Positions 17,991 to 25,537 of a stretch of 64,000 bases of DNA are shown piece after piece. Source of the DNA: Solimonas_A sp052035235 (GTDB lineage: Bacteria; Pseudomonadota; Gammaproteobacteria; Nevskiales; Nevskiaceae); NCBI GenBank assembly GCA_052035235.1, contig JBPOHT010000006.1, forward strand, positions 1 through 64,000, in the 5' to 3' direction. Made by a program: the position numbers and the translations under genes. Under the pieces are notes generated by a model. It was not told where the DNA came from, did not search any database, and saw nothing but the letters and a program-made list of their open reading frames with translations. Position 1 is the stretch's first letter; every line of letters starts with the position of its first letter.

Positions 17991-19043
17991 ATGCGGCCCG
18001 TCCTGATCCTGCTGCCCACCCTGTTCCTCGCCGCCTGCGGCTCCAGCGAACCCGCCGCCGTGCCCGAAGCGCCGCCGCGCAACATCCACATCGCCCTGCC
18101 CGAGAGCGGCCCGGCGACGCCGCCGGTGGAGAGCAACGGCGTGGTCGCCTACCGCGACGAGACGCGCCTGTCCTTCATGGTGCCCGGCATCATCCGCGAG
18201 CTCGACGTGCGTGAGGGCGACACGGTCAAGGCCGGCCAGCCGCTGGCCACGCTGGAGCTGACCCAGGTGGATGCCGGCTCCACGCAGGCGCGTGAAGGCT
18301 GGCTCAAGGCCAAGCGTGACCTGGAGCGCGGCGAGAAGCTGTTCCGCGACGACGTGCTGACCCGCGAGCAGCTCGACGACCTGACCACCGCCGAGCGCGT
18401 CGCCCGCGCCGGCCTGTCCAGCGCCGACTTCGCCCGCAACAACGCACGCATCGTCGCGCCCACCGGCGGTACCGTGCTGCGCCGCCTCGCTGAATCGCGC
18501 GAGATGGTGGCCGCCGGCCAGCCGGTGCTGACGCTGGGCGACACCGGCAGCGGCATGGTGCTGCGCCTGGGCCTGGCAGACCGCGAAGTGGTACGACTGA
18601 AGAACGGCGACAGCGCCGTCCTGCGCTTCGACGCCTTCCCCGGCAAGGAATTCGCCGGCAAGGTGCAGGAAGTCAGCCGCGCCGCCGACCCGCGCATGGG
18701 CACCTATCGCGTGGACATCGCGTTCGACCCCGGCCAGACGCCCTTCGTCAGCGGCCTGATCGGCCGCGCGGAGATCCGCAGCAGCGCCGACGGCGAAGCG
18801 CTGCAGTACATCCCGCTCGCCGCCCTGGTGGAGGGCGACCAGCGCAACATGCTGGTCTACCTGCTGCCCAAGGGCGGCAGCCAGGTGAAAGCGCACCGCG
18901 TGCCGGTGGCCTTCATCGCCGGCGACCGCGCCGCGCTGGCGCAGCCGCTGCCGGCCGGCCAGGCCGTGGTCACCGAGGGCGCCGTGTACCTGCGCGACGG
19001 CGACAAGGTCCTGGTGACCGCGGAAGCTGCCGCCAAGCCCTGA
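17991..19043 (+). CDS. RND periplasmic adaptor (membrane fusion protein), lipoprotein
   Basis: A 350-residue adaptor with lipobox LAAC near residue 18. The lipoyl/barrel-sandwich halves flank a short coiled coil: GIIRELDVREGDTVKAGQPLATLE (about 64-87) and ARIVAPTGGTVLRRLAESREMVAAGQPVLTLG (about 150-182), then the beta-barrel domain (ADREVVRLKNGDSAVLRFDAFPGKEF...). It starts 3 bp after the channel gene and is followed 10 bp later by the RND permease. It joins the inner-membrane pump to the outer-membrane channel. Confidence 0.9.
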   Translation: MRPVLILLPTLFLAACGSSEPAAVPEAPPRNIHIALPESGPATPPVESNGVVAYRDETRLSFMVPGIIRELDVREGDTVKAGQPLATLELTQVDAGSTQAREGWLKAKRDLERGEKLFRDDVLTREQLDDLTTAERVARAGLSSADFARNNARIVAPTGGTVLRRLAESREMVAAGQPVLTLGDTGSGMVLRLGLADREVVRLKNGDSAVLRFDAFPGKEFAGKVQEVSRAADPRMGTYRVDIAFDPGQTPFVSGLIGRAEIRSSADGEALQYIPLAALVEGDQRNMLVYLLPKGGSQVKAHRVPVAFIAGDRAALAQPLPAGQAVVTEGAVYLRDGDKVLVTAEAAAKP

Positions 19044-19053
19044 GGAGCCACCG

Positions 19054-22000
19054 ATGAAAATCTCCGATTTCTCGGTCCGCAACCCGCAGTTCACGGTCCT
19101 GATCTTCCTGCTGCTCTGCGCCCTGGGCCTCAACGCCTGGCGCGACATGCCGCGCACCGAGGACCCGCACTTCCCGATCACCGCCTTCCAGGTGATCGTG
19201 ATCTATCCCGGCGCCGATCCCTACGAGATTGAGCGCGAGATCTCCGAGCCCATCGAGGATGCCCTTAACCGCCTGGACGACGTGAAGGACATGATGTCCA
19301 CCTCACGCGACAGCGTCGGCGTGGTGTTCATCGAGTTCGACGCCGGCGTGGACGTCGACAAGAAGTTCGACGACATCAACCGCGAGCTGGACAGCGTGCG
19401 CGGCGACCTGCCGGCGGGCATCACCCGCCTGGAAGTGAAGCGCATCAACCCCGGCTACACCAACATCGTGCAGATGGCCCTGGTGTCCGACACCGTCTCC
19501 TGGCTCACGTTGGGCGACCTGGCCGACGACCTGCAGGACCGAATCGAGCGCCTGCCGGGCGTGCGTGATTCCGAGGTCTGGGCCTTCCCGCAGCGCGAGC
19601 TACGCGTGGAAGCCGACTTCAAGCGCATGGCCAGCCTCAACATCCGCCTGGGCCAGTTGCTGAATGCCGTCAGCGGGCGCAACACCAACATCCCCGGCGG
19701 CTCGGTGGAGTACGGCAGCCGCCGCTTCAACGTACAGACCAGCGGCAACTATGAAACCCTGGACGAAGTGCGCGACACCGTGCTGGCCGGCGACGGTAGC
19801 CGCCTGCTGCGCGTGCGCGACGTGGCCGACGTGCGCTGGGACTACGGCCCCGACGAATACACCGCCCGCTTCGACGGCCAGCGCGCCGTCTTCGTCACCG
19901 CTAACCAGAAGGACGGCCGCAACATCTTCGTGACACGCGAAGCCATCGGCCAAGTTCTGGAGGACTTCCGGCGTACGCTGCCGGCCGAGGTCAAGCTGGA
20001 ACTGGGCTTCGACCAGTCACGCAATGTCGACCACCGGCTCAAACGCCTGGGCGCCGACTTCGCCATCGCCATCGTGCTGGTGCTGATCACCCTGCTGCCG
20101 CTGGGCCTGCGCGCTGCCGGCATCGTCATGGTGTCGATCCCGTTGTCGCTGGCCACCGGTCTTGCGGCGCTGCACTTCGCCGGCTTCTCGCTCAACCAGT
20201 TGTCCATCGCCGGCTTCGTCGTGGCCCTGGGCCTGCTGGTGGACGACTCCATCGTGGTAGTCGAGAACATCGCGCGCTACATGCGCATGGGCCACGCGCG
20301 CCAGGAAGCTGCCATGCTCGCCACGCGCCAGATCTCGCTGGCCGTGCTGGGCTGCACTGCAACATTGCTGTTCGCCTTCCTGCCACTGATGGTACTCCCC
20401 GGCAACGCCGGCAACTTCATCCGCTCGCTGCCGCTTTCGGTGATCTTCACCGTGCTGGCCTCGCTGTTCGTGGCACTGACCATCATCCCCTTCCTGGCGA
20501 GCCGCGTGCTGCCGCTGCATGAAGAAGCCGAAGGCAACGCCGTGTTGCGCGCCCTGATGGGACTGATCCACCGCGTCTACTCGCCCTGGCTGCGCCGCGC
20601 GCTGGCGCGGCCCAAGACCACGGTGGCGATCTCCGCCGCCATGGTGGTGGGAAGCTTCATGCTGGTGCCGGCCATCGGCTTCAGCGTCTTCCCCAAGGCT
20701 AATACGCCGCAGTTCCTGGTGGAGGTGGAGCTGCCCAATGGGTCCAGCCTGGCCAGAACCGACGCCGTCATGCGCGAGGTGGAGGCGCTGCTGCTGAAGC
20801 AGCCGGAGATTACCCACGTCATGGCCAACCTCGGCCACGGCAATCCAAAGATTTACTACAACCTGTTCCCCCGGGAGTTCGACTCCAGCTACGCCGAACT
20901 GTTCGTGCAGCTCAAGCGCTACCAGAGCAAGGAAACCAACGCCTTGTTCGACCGCCTGCGCCACGAATTCGACAAGATTCCCGGCGCGGAGATCGTGCTG
21001 CGCGAGTTCGAGAACGGCCCGCCGATGGACGCGCCGATCGCCATCCGCGTGGTCGGCGACGACATCCCGCAGCTGCGAAAGGTTGCGGCGGACGTGGAGC
21101 GGATCTTCGCCGAAACCCAGGGCACGCGCGACGTCGGAAACCCGCTGCGCCGCACCCGTGTCGACATGGACCTGGGGATCGACACCGTCAAGGCCGGCCT
21201 GCTGGGTGTGGCGCCATTGGAGCTGAACCAAGCCGTGCGTGCCGCCCTCGCCGGCCTTCAAGCGGGCGATTTCCGCGAGGGGGACGGCGACACCTACCCC
21301 ATCGTCGTTCGAGGCCCGCTACAGGGGCGCCCCACCATCGAGGCCATGCAGGGCCTGCACGTGGGCACCGCAGCTGGCTCTCAGGTTCCCATGGCGCAGC
21401 TCACCAGCCCCAAGCTGATCGATGCACCCAATGCCATCTATCGTTACCAACGGGAGCGTTGCGTGCTGCTCACCGCGCATCCGCAGAAGGGCTACAACAC
21501 CGAGAAGCTAACGCACGAAATCCTGAAAAAGCTGGATGCATACGACTGGCCGGAGGGCTATCACTACGTTGTGGCCGGCGAGGTCAAGGCGCGCGGCGAA
21601 AGCTTCGCCGGCTTCGGCACCGCCATCCTCGTCACCGTGTTCGGCATCATGGCGATCCTGGTGCTGGAATTCGGCAGCTTCAAGTCCACGCTGATCGTCG
21701 CCACCGTGGTGCCGCTGGGCGTCATGGGCGGCCTGCTGATGCTGTTCATCACCGGCTACAACCTCAGCTTCACCGCCATGGTCGGCTTCATCGCCCTTAC
21801 CGGCATCGAGATCAAGAACTCGATCCTGCTGGTGGATTTCACCAACCAGCTGCGCGAGGAAGGCGTGCCCCTGGACGAGGCCATCGCCAAGGCCGGCGAG
21901 ATCCGCTTCCTGCCGATCCTGCTGACCTCGGTCACCGCCATCGGCGGCCTCAGCCCGCTGGCCTTCCAGCAGTCCGCCCTGTACTCGCCGATGGCCTGGG

Positions 22001-22116
22001 TGCTGATCGGCGGCCTGATCACCTCCACCATGATCGGCCGACTGGTGACCCCGGTGATGTACAAGCTGCTGCCGCCCGAGCTGCGCCACCGCAAGGTCGA
22101 GGTGGGCAGCCTCTGA
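19054..22116 (+). CDS. RND-family efflux permease (AcrB/MexB-like)
   Basis: A 1020-residue proton-driven inner-membrane pump. The N-terminus MKISDFSVRNPQFTVLIFLLLCALGLNAW is the first helix of HAE-1-type RND proteins; the central GLLVDDSIVVVENIARYM contains the paired aspartates of the proton relay. The two periplasmic loops and 12 helices are in the expected places, and the length is usual for the family. Preceded by gaggagcc ribosome site. Substrates cannot be read from the sequence; the neighbouring redox cluster is not on the same transcript. Confidence 0.92.
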   Translation: MKISDFSVRNPQFTVLIFLLLCALGLNAWRDMPRTEDPHFPITAFQVIVIYPGADPYEIEREISEPIEDALNRLDDVKDMMSTSRDSVGVVFIEFDAGVDVDKKFDDINRELDSVRGDLPAGITRLEVKRINPGYTNIVQMALVSDTVSWLTLGDLADDLQDRIERLPGVRDSEVWAFPQRELRVEADFKRMASLNIRLGQLLNAVSGRNTNIPGGSVEYGSRRFNVQTSGNYETLDEVRDTVLAGDGSRLLRVRDVADVRWDYGPDEYTARFDGQRAVFVTANQKDGRNIFVTREAIGQVLEDFRRTLPAEVKLELGFDQSRNVDHRLKRLGADFAIAIVLVLITLLPLGLRAAGIVMVSIPLSLATGLAALHFAGFSLNQLSIAGFVVALGLLVDDSIVVVENIARYMRMGHARQEAAMLATRQISLAVLGCTATLLFAFLPLMVLPGNAGNFIRSLPLSVIFTVLASLFVALTIIPFLASRVLPLHEEAEGNAVLRALMGLIHRVYSPWLRRALARPKTTVAISAAMVVGSFMLVPAIGFSVFPKANTPQFLVEVELPNGSSLARTDAVMREVEALLLKQPEITHVMANLGHGNPKIYYNLFPREFDSSYAELFVQLKRYQSKETNALFDRLRHEFDKIPGAEIVLREFENGPPMDAPIAIRVVGDDIPQLRKVAADVERIFAETQGTRDVGNPLRRTRVDMDLGIDTVKAGLLGVAPLELNQAVRAALAGLQAGDFREGDGDTYPIVVRGPLQGRPTIEAMQGLHVGTAAGSQVPMAQLTSPKLIDAPNAIYRYQRERCVLLTAHPQKGYNTEKLTHEILKKLDAYDWPEGYHYVVAGEVKARGESFAGFGTAILVTVFGIMAILVLEFGSFKSTLIVATVVPLGVMGGLLMLFITGYNLSFTAMVGFIALTGIEIKNSILLVDFTNQLREEGVPLDEAIAKAGEIRFLPILLTSVTAIGGLSPLAFQQSALYSPMAWVLIGGLITSTMIGRLVTPVMYKLLPPELRHRKVEVGSL

Positions 22117-22130
22117 GTCCTGGCCCTCCC

Positions 22131-22162
22131 GAAGCCCGGCGGCGGCCTCGCCGCCGGGCTTC
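22131..22162. terminator. Hairpin after the RND operon
   Basis: gaagcccggcggc and gccgccgggcttc form a perfect 13-bp stem with a 6-base loop, 14 bp after the permease stop. No T-run follows, so it may act as an RNA-end stabiliser rather than an intrinsic terminator. Confidence 0.6.
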
Positions 22163-22213
22163 GCGCCCCTGCGGGAAGGGGGCGAAAGCCGGGTTCAGCG
22201 GTACAATGGGCGG

Positions 22214-22546
22214 ATGAAGAAAGAAAAAGACATCCACGAATCCTTCTGCAACGTCTACGCCGATGCCGTCATCCGGTACATCGTGACGGGCGTCAACGAA
22301 GACGTCTCCTTCGACGAAAAGACCCAGCGCTTCGTCTCCACCCCGGTGGATGAGTTCACCCCGCCCTCCCACTGCGAGTGGTGGATCGGCGACGACTGGA
22401 CCACCTTCGTGGGCCCCCTGGACTGCCCCACCGACCTGGCGGACCCCAAGTTCTCCGAAGAGCCCCTCAAGAACGCCATCGTGTTCGCCCTGAAGAAGTC
22501 GGCCACCGGCAAGCGGATGAGCCACATCCTCGCCGGGCTGGACTGA
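22214..22546 (+). CDS. Small conserved-looking hypothetical protein
   Basis: A 110-residue soluble protein, acidic, with no signal peptide and no motif I recognise. It begins MKKEKDIHESFCNVYADAVIRYI and contains SHCEWWIGDDWTTFVG and two cysteines. Codon use matches the neighbours (third-position G/C), supporting a real gene. It lies between the RND operon hairpin and an alpha/beta hydrolase on the same strand. Function unknown. Confidence 0.65.
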   Translation: MKKEKDIHESFCNVYADAVIRYIVTGVNEDVSFDEKTQRFVSTPVDEFTPPSHCEWWIGDDWTTFVGPLDCPTDLADPKFSEEPLKNAIVFALKKSATGKRMSHILAGLD

Positions 22547-22591
22547 GACCACGCGTCCGGCGCGGCCCAGGCCCGCGCCGCCTTCACCCGC

Positions 22592-23428
22592 ATGCAGACC
22601 CTCGCAACCATGAGCGCCCTCCCGACGCAGGACTTCCAGGTCGCCACCGGCCAAGGCTCCATCTTCGCCCGGCGCTGGACGCCCGATGGATCACAGGCGG
22701 CGGCGCGCAGCCCGATCGTGCTGCTCCATGACTCGCTCGGCAGCGTCGAGCTCTGGCGCGACTTCCCCGAGCGCCTGGCGCAGGCCACGGGCCGCACGGT
22801 CATCGCCTACGACCGCCTCGGCTTCGGCCGCTCCGATCCGTTCCCCCGCAGCCTGCCGGTGTCCTTCATCCGCGACGAGGCCCAGACCGCGTTTCGCGCG
22901 CTGCGCGAGCATCTGGGCCTGGAAAGCTTCATCGCCCTGGGCCACAGCGTCGGCGGATGCATGGCCGTGGCCACCGCCGCACGCTACCCGGACCACTGCA
23001 AGGGCCTGATCACCGAATCCGCGCAGGCCTTCGTCGAGGAGCGCACCCTCGACGGCATCCGCCAGGCCCAGCGCGCCTTCGCCGAGCCCGGGCAGGTCGA
23101 CCGCCTGAAGCGCTACCACGGCGACAAGGCCCCCTGGGTATTGAGCGCCTGGATCGACACCTGGCTCTCTCCCACGTTCGCCGAATGGCGCCTGGACGAA
23201 GACCTGCGCGGCGTGCACTGCCCGCTGCTGGCACTGCACGGCGACAACGACGAGTACGGGTCGGTCATCCATCCTCAGCGCATCGCCGAACTGGTCGCAG
23301 GGCCGGCAACCAAGCAGGTATTCGCAGGATGCGGTCATGTGCCGCATCGGGAGATGGGAGACACCGTGCTGGCCGCGATTGCGGAGTGGCTTCAGGCGAA
23401 CGAGGCGGCGCTCGACAGCCGACCATAG
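22592..23428 (+). CDS. Alpha/beta hydrolase
   Basis: A 278-residue alpha/beta-fold hydrolase. The oxyanion-region motif PIVLLHDSLGS and the nucleophile elbow GHSVGG (serine, about residue 114) are present; the acid lies in ALHGDNDEYG and the histidine in FAGCGHVPHREMGD. Such enzymes are esterases, lipases or C-C hydrolases; the substrate is unknown. An ATG six codons later (MSALPTQ) is an equally possible start. It follows the small hypothetical gene by 45 bp. Confidence 0.8.
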   Translation: MQTLATMSALPTQDFQVATGQGSIFARRWTPDGSQAAARSPIVLLHDSLGSVELWRDFPERLAQATGRTVIAYDRLGFGRSDPFPRSLPVSFIRDEAQTAFRALREHLGLESFIALGHSVGGCMAVATAARYPDHCKGLITESAQAFVEERTLDGIRQAQRAFAEPGQVDRLKRYHGDKAPWVLSAWIDTWLSPTFAEWRLDEDLRGVHCPLLALHGDNDEYGSVIHPQRIAELVAGPATKQVFAGCGHVPHREMGDTVLAAIAEWLQANEAALDSRP

Positions 23429-23499
23429 GGTAGGGGGCGGCCCGCCAGGGCTGCCATCCATCCTCGGAGCGCACCTGCACTACGGGAGCCTCCCCAAAA

Positions 23500-23537
23500 G
23501 TCCGTTCGTGCTGAGCCTGTCGAAGCGCGGGCGGACT
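23500..23537. repeat. REP-like palindrome (cgttcgtgctgagcctgtcgaag family)
   Basis: The core cgttcgtgctgagcctgtcg is flanked by short inverted ends (agtccg / cggact). Relatives lie at 40899-40930 and 47919-47952. It is a common dispersed element type in proteobacterial intergenic DNA. Confidence 0.7.
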
Positions 23538-23666
23538 TTCCACTCTGGCGTTCAATGGGTGGCTGCCCATCCTCATCACTCTTCAGCTTCCCCGGAGCGA
23601 TTCCTATTCCAGCTCAAGCCAAACTGATCACCTGCATCGATTTGAAGCGCTAATTCGACCTCGCCA

Positions 23667-24050
23667 CTAAATTGCTCTCCATGCTGAGGTTTCCTCAGCA
23701 GAAAACAGGGTAACAAAGGAAGCGAACGCCGGATCGAAAGCGATGCCGAGGCGGGGACTGACAACGAAACCGACTCGCTCGAAAGTCTCGGGATCGTGGC
23801 GCCTTAAGTGCTGGTCTAAAGTTGTGAACGGAACCCGTTCAGAGCCAAGCTCCAAATCCGCCACCTCTATCGTGACCTCGACAAGAGTGCCGGCGGAGCC
23901 AAAGCGGCAGACCATACTGGGATAGTGAAACTCCAATCGGCCGTTCCTCCCTGTAGTTCTCTGTTCTGGCTCACCAAGCCTGGAAACAATACTGCCGCTA
24001 GCTTCGCCGAACTTCACATCGCCAACGGTTTCCAGCGGGATGATCTTCAT
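23667..24050 (-). CDS. Hypothetical cassette-type protein
   Basis: A 127-residue soluble protein, not recognised. It begins MKIIPLETVGDVKFGEASGSIVSRLGEPE and ends in FASFVTLFSAEETSAWRAI; the mix of strands and the central SERVPFTTLDQHLRRHDPETFERVGFVVSPRLGIAFDP suggest a small alpha/beta domain, reminiscent of immunity-type or SMI-like proteins, but this is only an impression. The DNA is less GC-rich than the flanks. The ATG is 4 bp from an attC-like site (24054-24121), with a TTG three codons upstream as alternative start. Confidence 0.65.
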   Translation of the reverse strand: MKIIPLETVGDVKFGEASGSIVSRLGEPEQRTTGRNGRLEFHYPSMVCRFGSAGTLVEVTIEVADLELGSERVPFTTLDQHLRRHDPETFERVGFVVSPRLGIAFDPAFASFVTLFSAEETSAWRAI

Positions 24051-24053
24051 GAG

Positions 24054-24121
24054 GGCCAACGCCCTAGGCTAAGCCGCATGCCCACGAAGCGAGCCCATCG
24101 GCTTGAGACGATGTTTAGGCG
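24054..24121 (-). repeat. attC-like recombination site
   Basis: Read on the minus strand it has a gcctaaac box, a ctcaagccg arm, a short variable middle, a cggcttag arm and a gcgttggc box. This is the order R'', L'', loop, L', R' of integron attC sites, including an unpaired base in the L'' arm. It sits exactly between two short same-strand genes, as between gene cassettes. The final box deviates from the GTTRRRY consensus. Confidence 0.6.
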
Positions 24122-24132
24122 ACATGCGTGAA

Positions 24133-24384
24133 TCACAAGAATGGCATGCGTCCTTTTCGAGTAAGCGCCTTGACCCACCGTTCGTTGATTCCCAAAAGTG
24201 GTTCTACCGAGTCATCTTCGTATTCGTCCACTGCCTTCTGCTCTTCAGGGCTCAGTCCCAGAACCGACGATATGCACCCGCAGGACACAAGTTGCCCACC
24301 ACAGAATGGGCAGCGCTCACGAGTGCAGAAAAACTCGTGCAGCTGGCCCTCGCCTGTTCTGCAATCACCGCAGTCTTTCGCCAT
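24133..24384 (-). CDS. Small zinc-ribbon-like hypothetical protein
   Basis: An 83-residue protein with six cysteines: DCGDC near the start, FFC, CPFCGG and SCGC. The arrangement looks like a metal-binding ribbon. The C-terminal half is acidic then basic (DEYEDDSVEPLLGINERWVKAL). The start has a clear agagag ribosome site. It lies between two attC-like sites on the same strand as the next gene, so it has the shape of an integron gene cassette. Function unknown. Confidence 0.65.
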   Translation of the reverse strand: MAKDCGDCRTGEGQLHEFFCTRERCPFCGGQLVSCGCISSVLGLSPEEQKAVDEYEDDSVEPLLGINERWVKALTRKGRMPFL

Positions 24385-24403
24385 GAAAACTCTCTATTGC
24401 GAC

Positions 24404-24477
24404 GCCTAACGCCTTAGCTTAGACCGTGCGCCAAAGTCGCGCCGACTTCAAATAGTAATTTAGCTATGCAGTTGACC
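24404..24477 (-). repeat. Second, more degenerate attC-like site
   Basis: On the minus strand it ends in gcgttaggc, a perfect GTTRRRY core, preceded by gtctaagctaag; the opposite end reads ggtcaactgcatagctaaat. The two TAGCT-containing arms can pair imperfectly around a central ggcgcgactttggcgc stem. Length (74 bp) is in the range of attC sites. Confidence 0.45.
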
Positions 24478-24512
24478 TCGCTTAAGGACAAAAAAGCCGG
24501 GCACTCCCGAGT

Positions 24513-25406
24513 ATGCTTAAGCCATTCCACACTTCCACCCTGCCATTTGAAACATCTCGGCCCGAAAATCCCGTGCCTCTCCTGACCCTCCCGATCAACA
24601 CCCTGCTGCTGGCCGCGCGAGCCCAGGGCGCTGCCACTATCTCTTGCTCACTGGACCTGGGCCTGTCCTCGGCCACCGTCGGGATCGGCCGCGATGCCTG
24701 GACCTATGATGGCCAGTCCTTCCCCTACCTGGAAACCTGCAAGGACCGCACGATCTATTACTGGGACGGGGAGGGATTCCGGCCCATCTCGCGCTTCACG
24801 AACTCGCTGATCAAGCTGGTGCCTACGGAGTGGGGAGCGCCGACCTTCGAGATCGACGGCATCAAGATGCTGCCGACGGCCAAGGTCTCGCCCTATGCCG
24901 ACGCGGAGCGCAAGGTCGGGCTGATCCAGCCGCGCGGCAAGGTGGTGCTGGATACCTGCGGCGGGCTGGGCTACTTCGCAGCCTGGTGCCTGAAGGGACA
25001 GGCCCAGCGGGTGCTGTCCTGGGAGAGGAATCCGGACGTGATCTGGCTGCGCAGCCTCAACCCCTGGTCGCCCGACCAGGCGGAGGCGCGCAAGGCGGAC
25101 AGCGCGCTGAAGCTGAGCAACGGCGACATCTCCGAGCAGATCACGACGCTGGCCGATGCCTCCGTGGACGCGGCACTGCACGATCCGCCGCGCTTCGGCA
25201 TCGCCGGTGAGCTCTACTCGCAGGCTTTCTACAACCAGCTGGCGCGGGTGCTGCGGCCCCAGGGGCGGCTGTTCCACTACACCGGTACGCCGAACAAGCT
25301 CACCAGCGGACGCGACGTGCCCAACGAGGTAGCCAAGCGCCTGCAACTGGCCGGGTTCACGACCGAGCTGAACGGCGACGGCGTCGTGGCGGTGAAGCGG
25401 CGCTAA
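24513..25406 (+). CDS. Predicted SAM-dependent methyltransferase (archaeal COG2521-like)
   Basis: Up to 297 residues. A Rossmann methyltransferase core is visible: VVLDTCGGLGYFAAWCL (motif I, about 141-157), LSWERNPDVIWL (motif II) and the DPPRFGIAGELYSQAFYNQLARVLRPQGRLFHYTGTPN region. The N-terminal ISCSLDLGLSSATV domain plus this core recalls predicted methyltransferases best known from archaea (COG2521); substrate unknown. The first 20 codons (MLKPFHTSTLPFET...) have little third-position GC bias, so a GTG at 24573 may be the true start. It stands alone, beside the cassette-like island and before a peptidase gene. Confidence 0.7.
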   Translation: MLKPFHTSTLPFETSRPENPVPLLTLPINTLLLAARAQGAATISCSLDLGLSSATVGIGRDAWTYDGQSFPYLETCKDRTIYYWDGEGFRPISRFTNSLIKLVPTEWGAPTFEIDGIKMLPTAKVSPYADAERKVGLIQPRGKVVLDTCGGLGYFAAWCLKGQAQRVLSWERNPDVIWLRSLNPWSPDQAEARKADSALKLSNGDISEQITTLADASVDAALHDPPRFGIAGELYSQAFYNQLARVLRPQGRLFHYTGTPNKLTSGRDVPNEVAKRLQLAGFTTELNGDGVVAVKRR

Positions 25407-25537
25407 AGCTGCATGAGAGAACGACTCAAGCAGCCCAGGCTTGAAGATAACGCCAGCCGCCGCAACCTGACACCCGAATCAGATGGCATCTCGGTGCCAT
25501 TGGCCAGCATGGCGTAGCCCGCTGTAAATTCCCCGTC

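Noticed and set aside
23429..24512. Full integron with integrase
   Set aside because: Only attC-like sites and two short genes are visible. There is no tyrosine recombinase frame on either strand.
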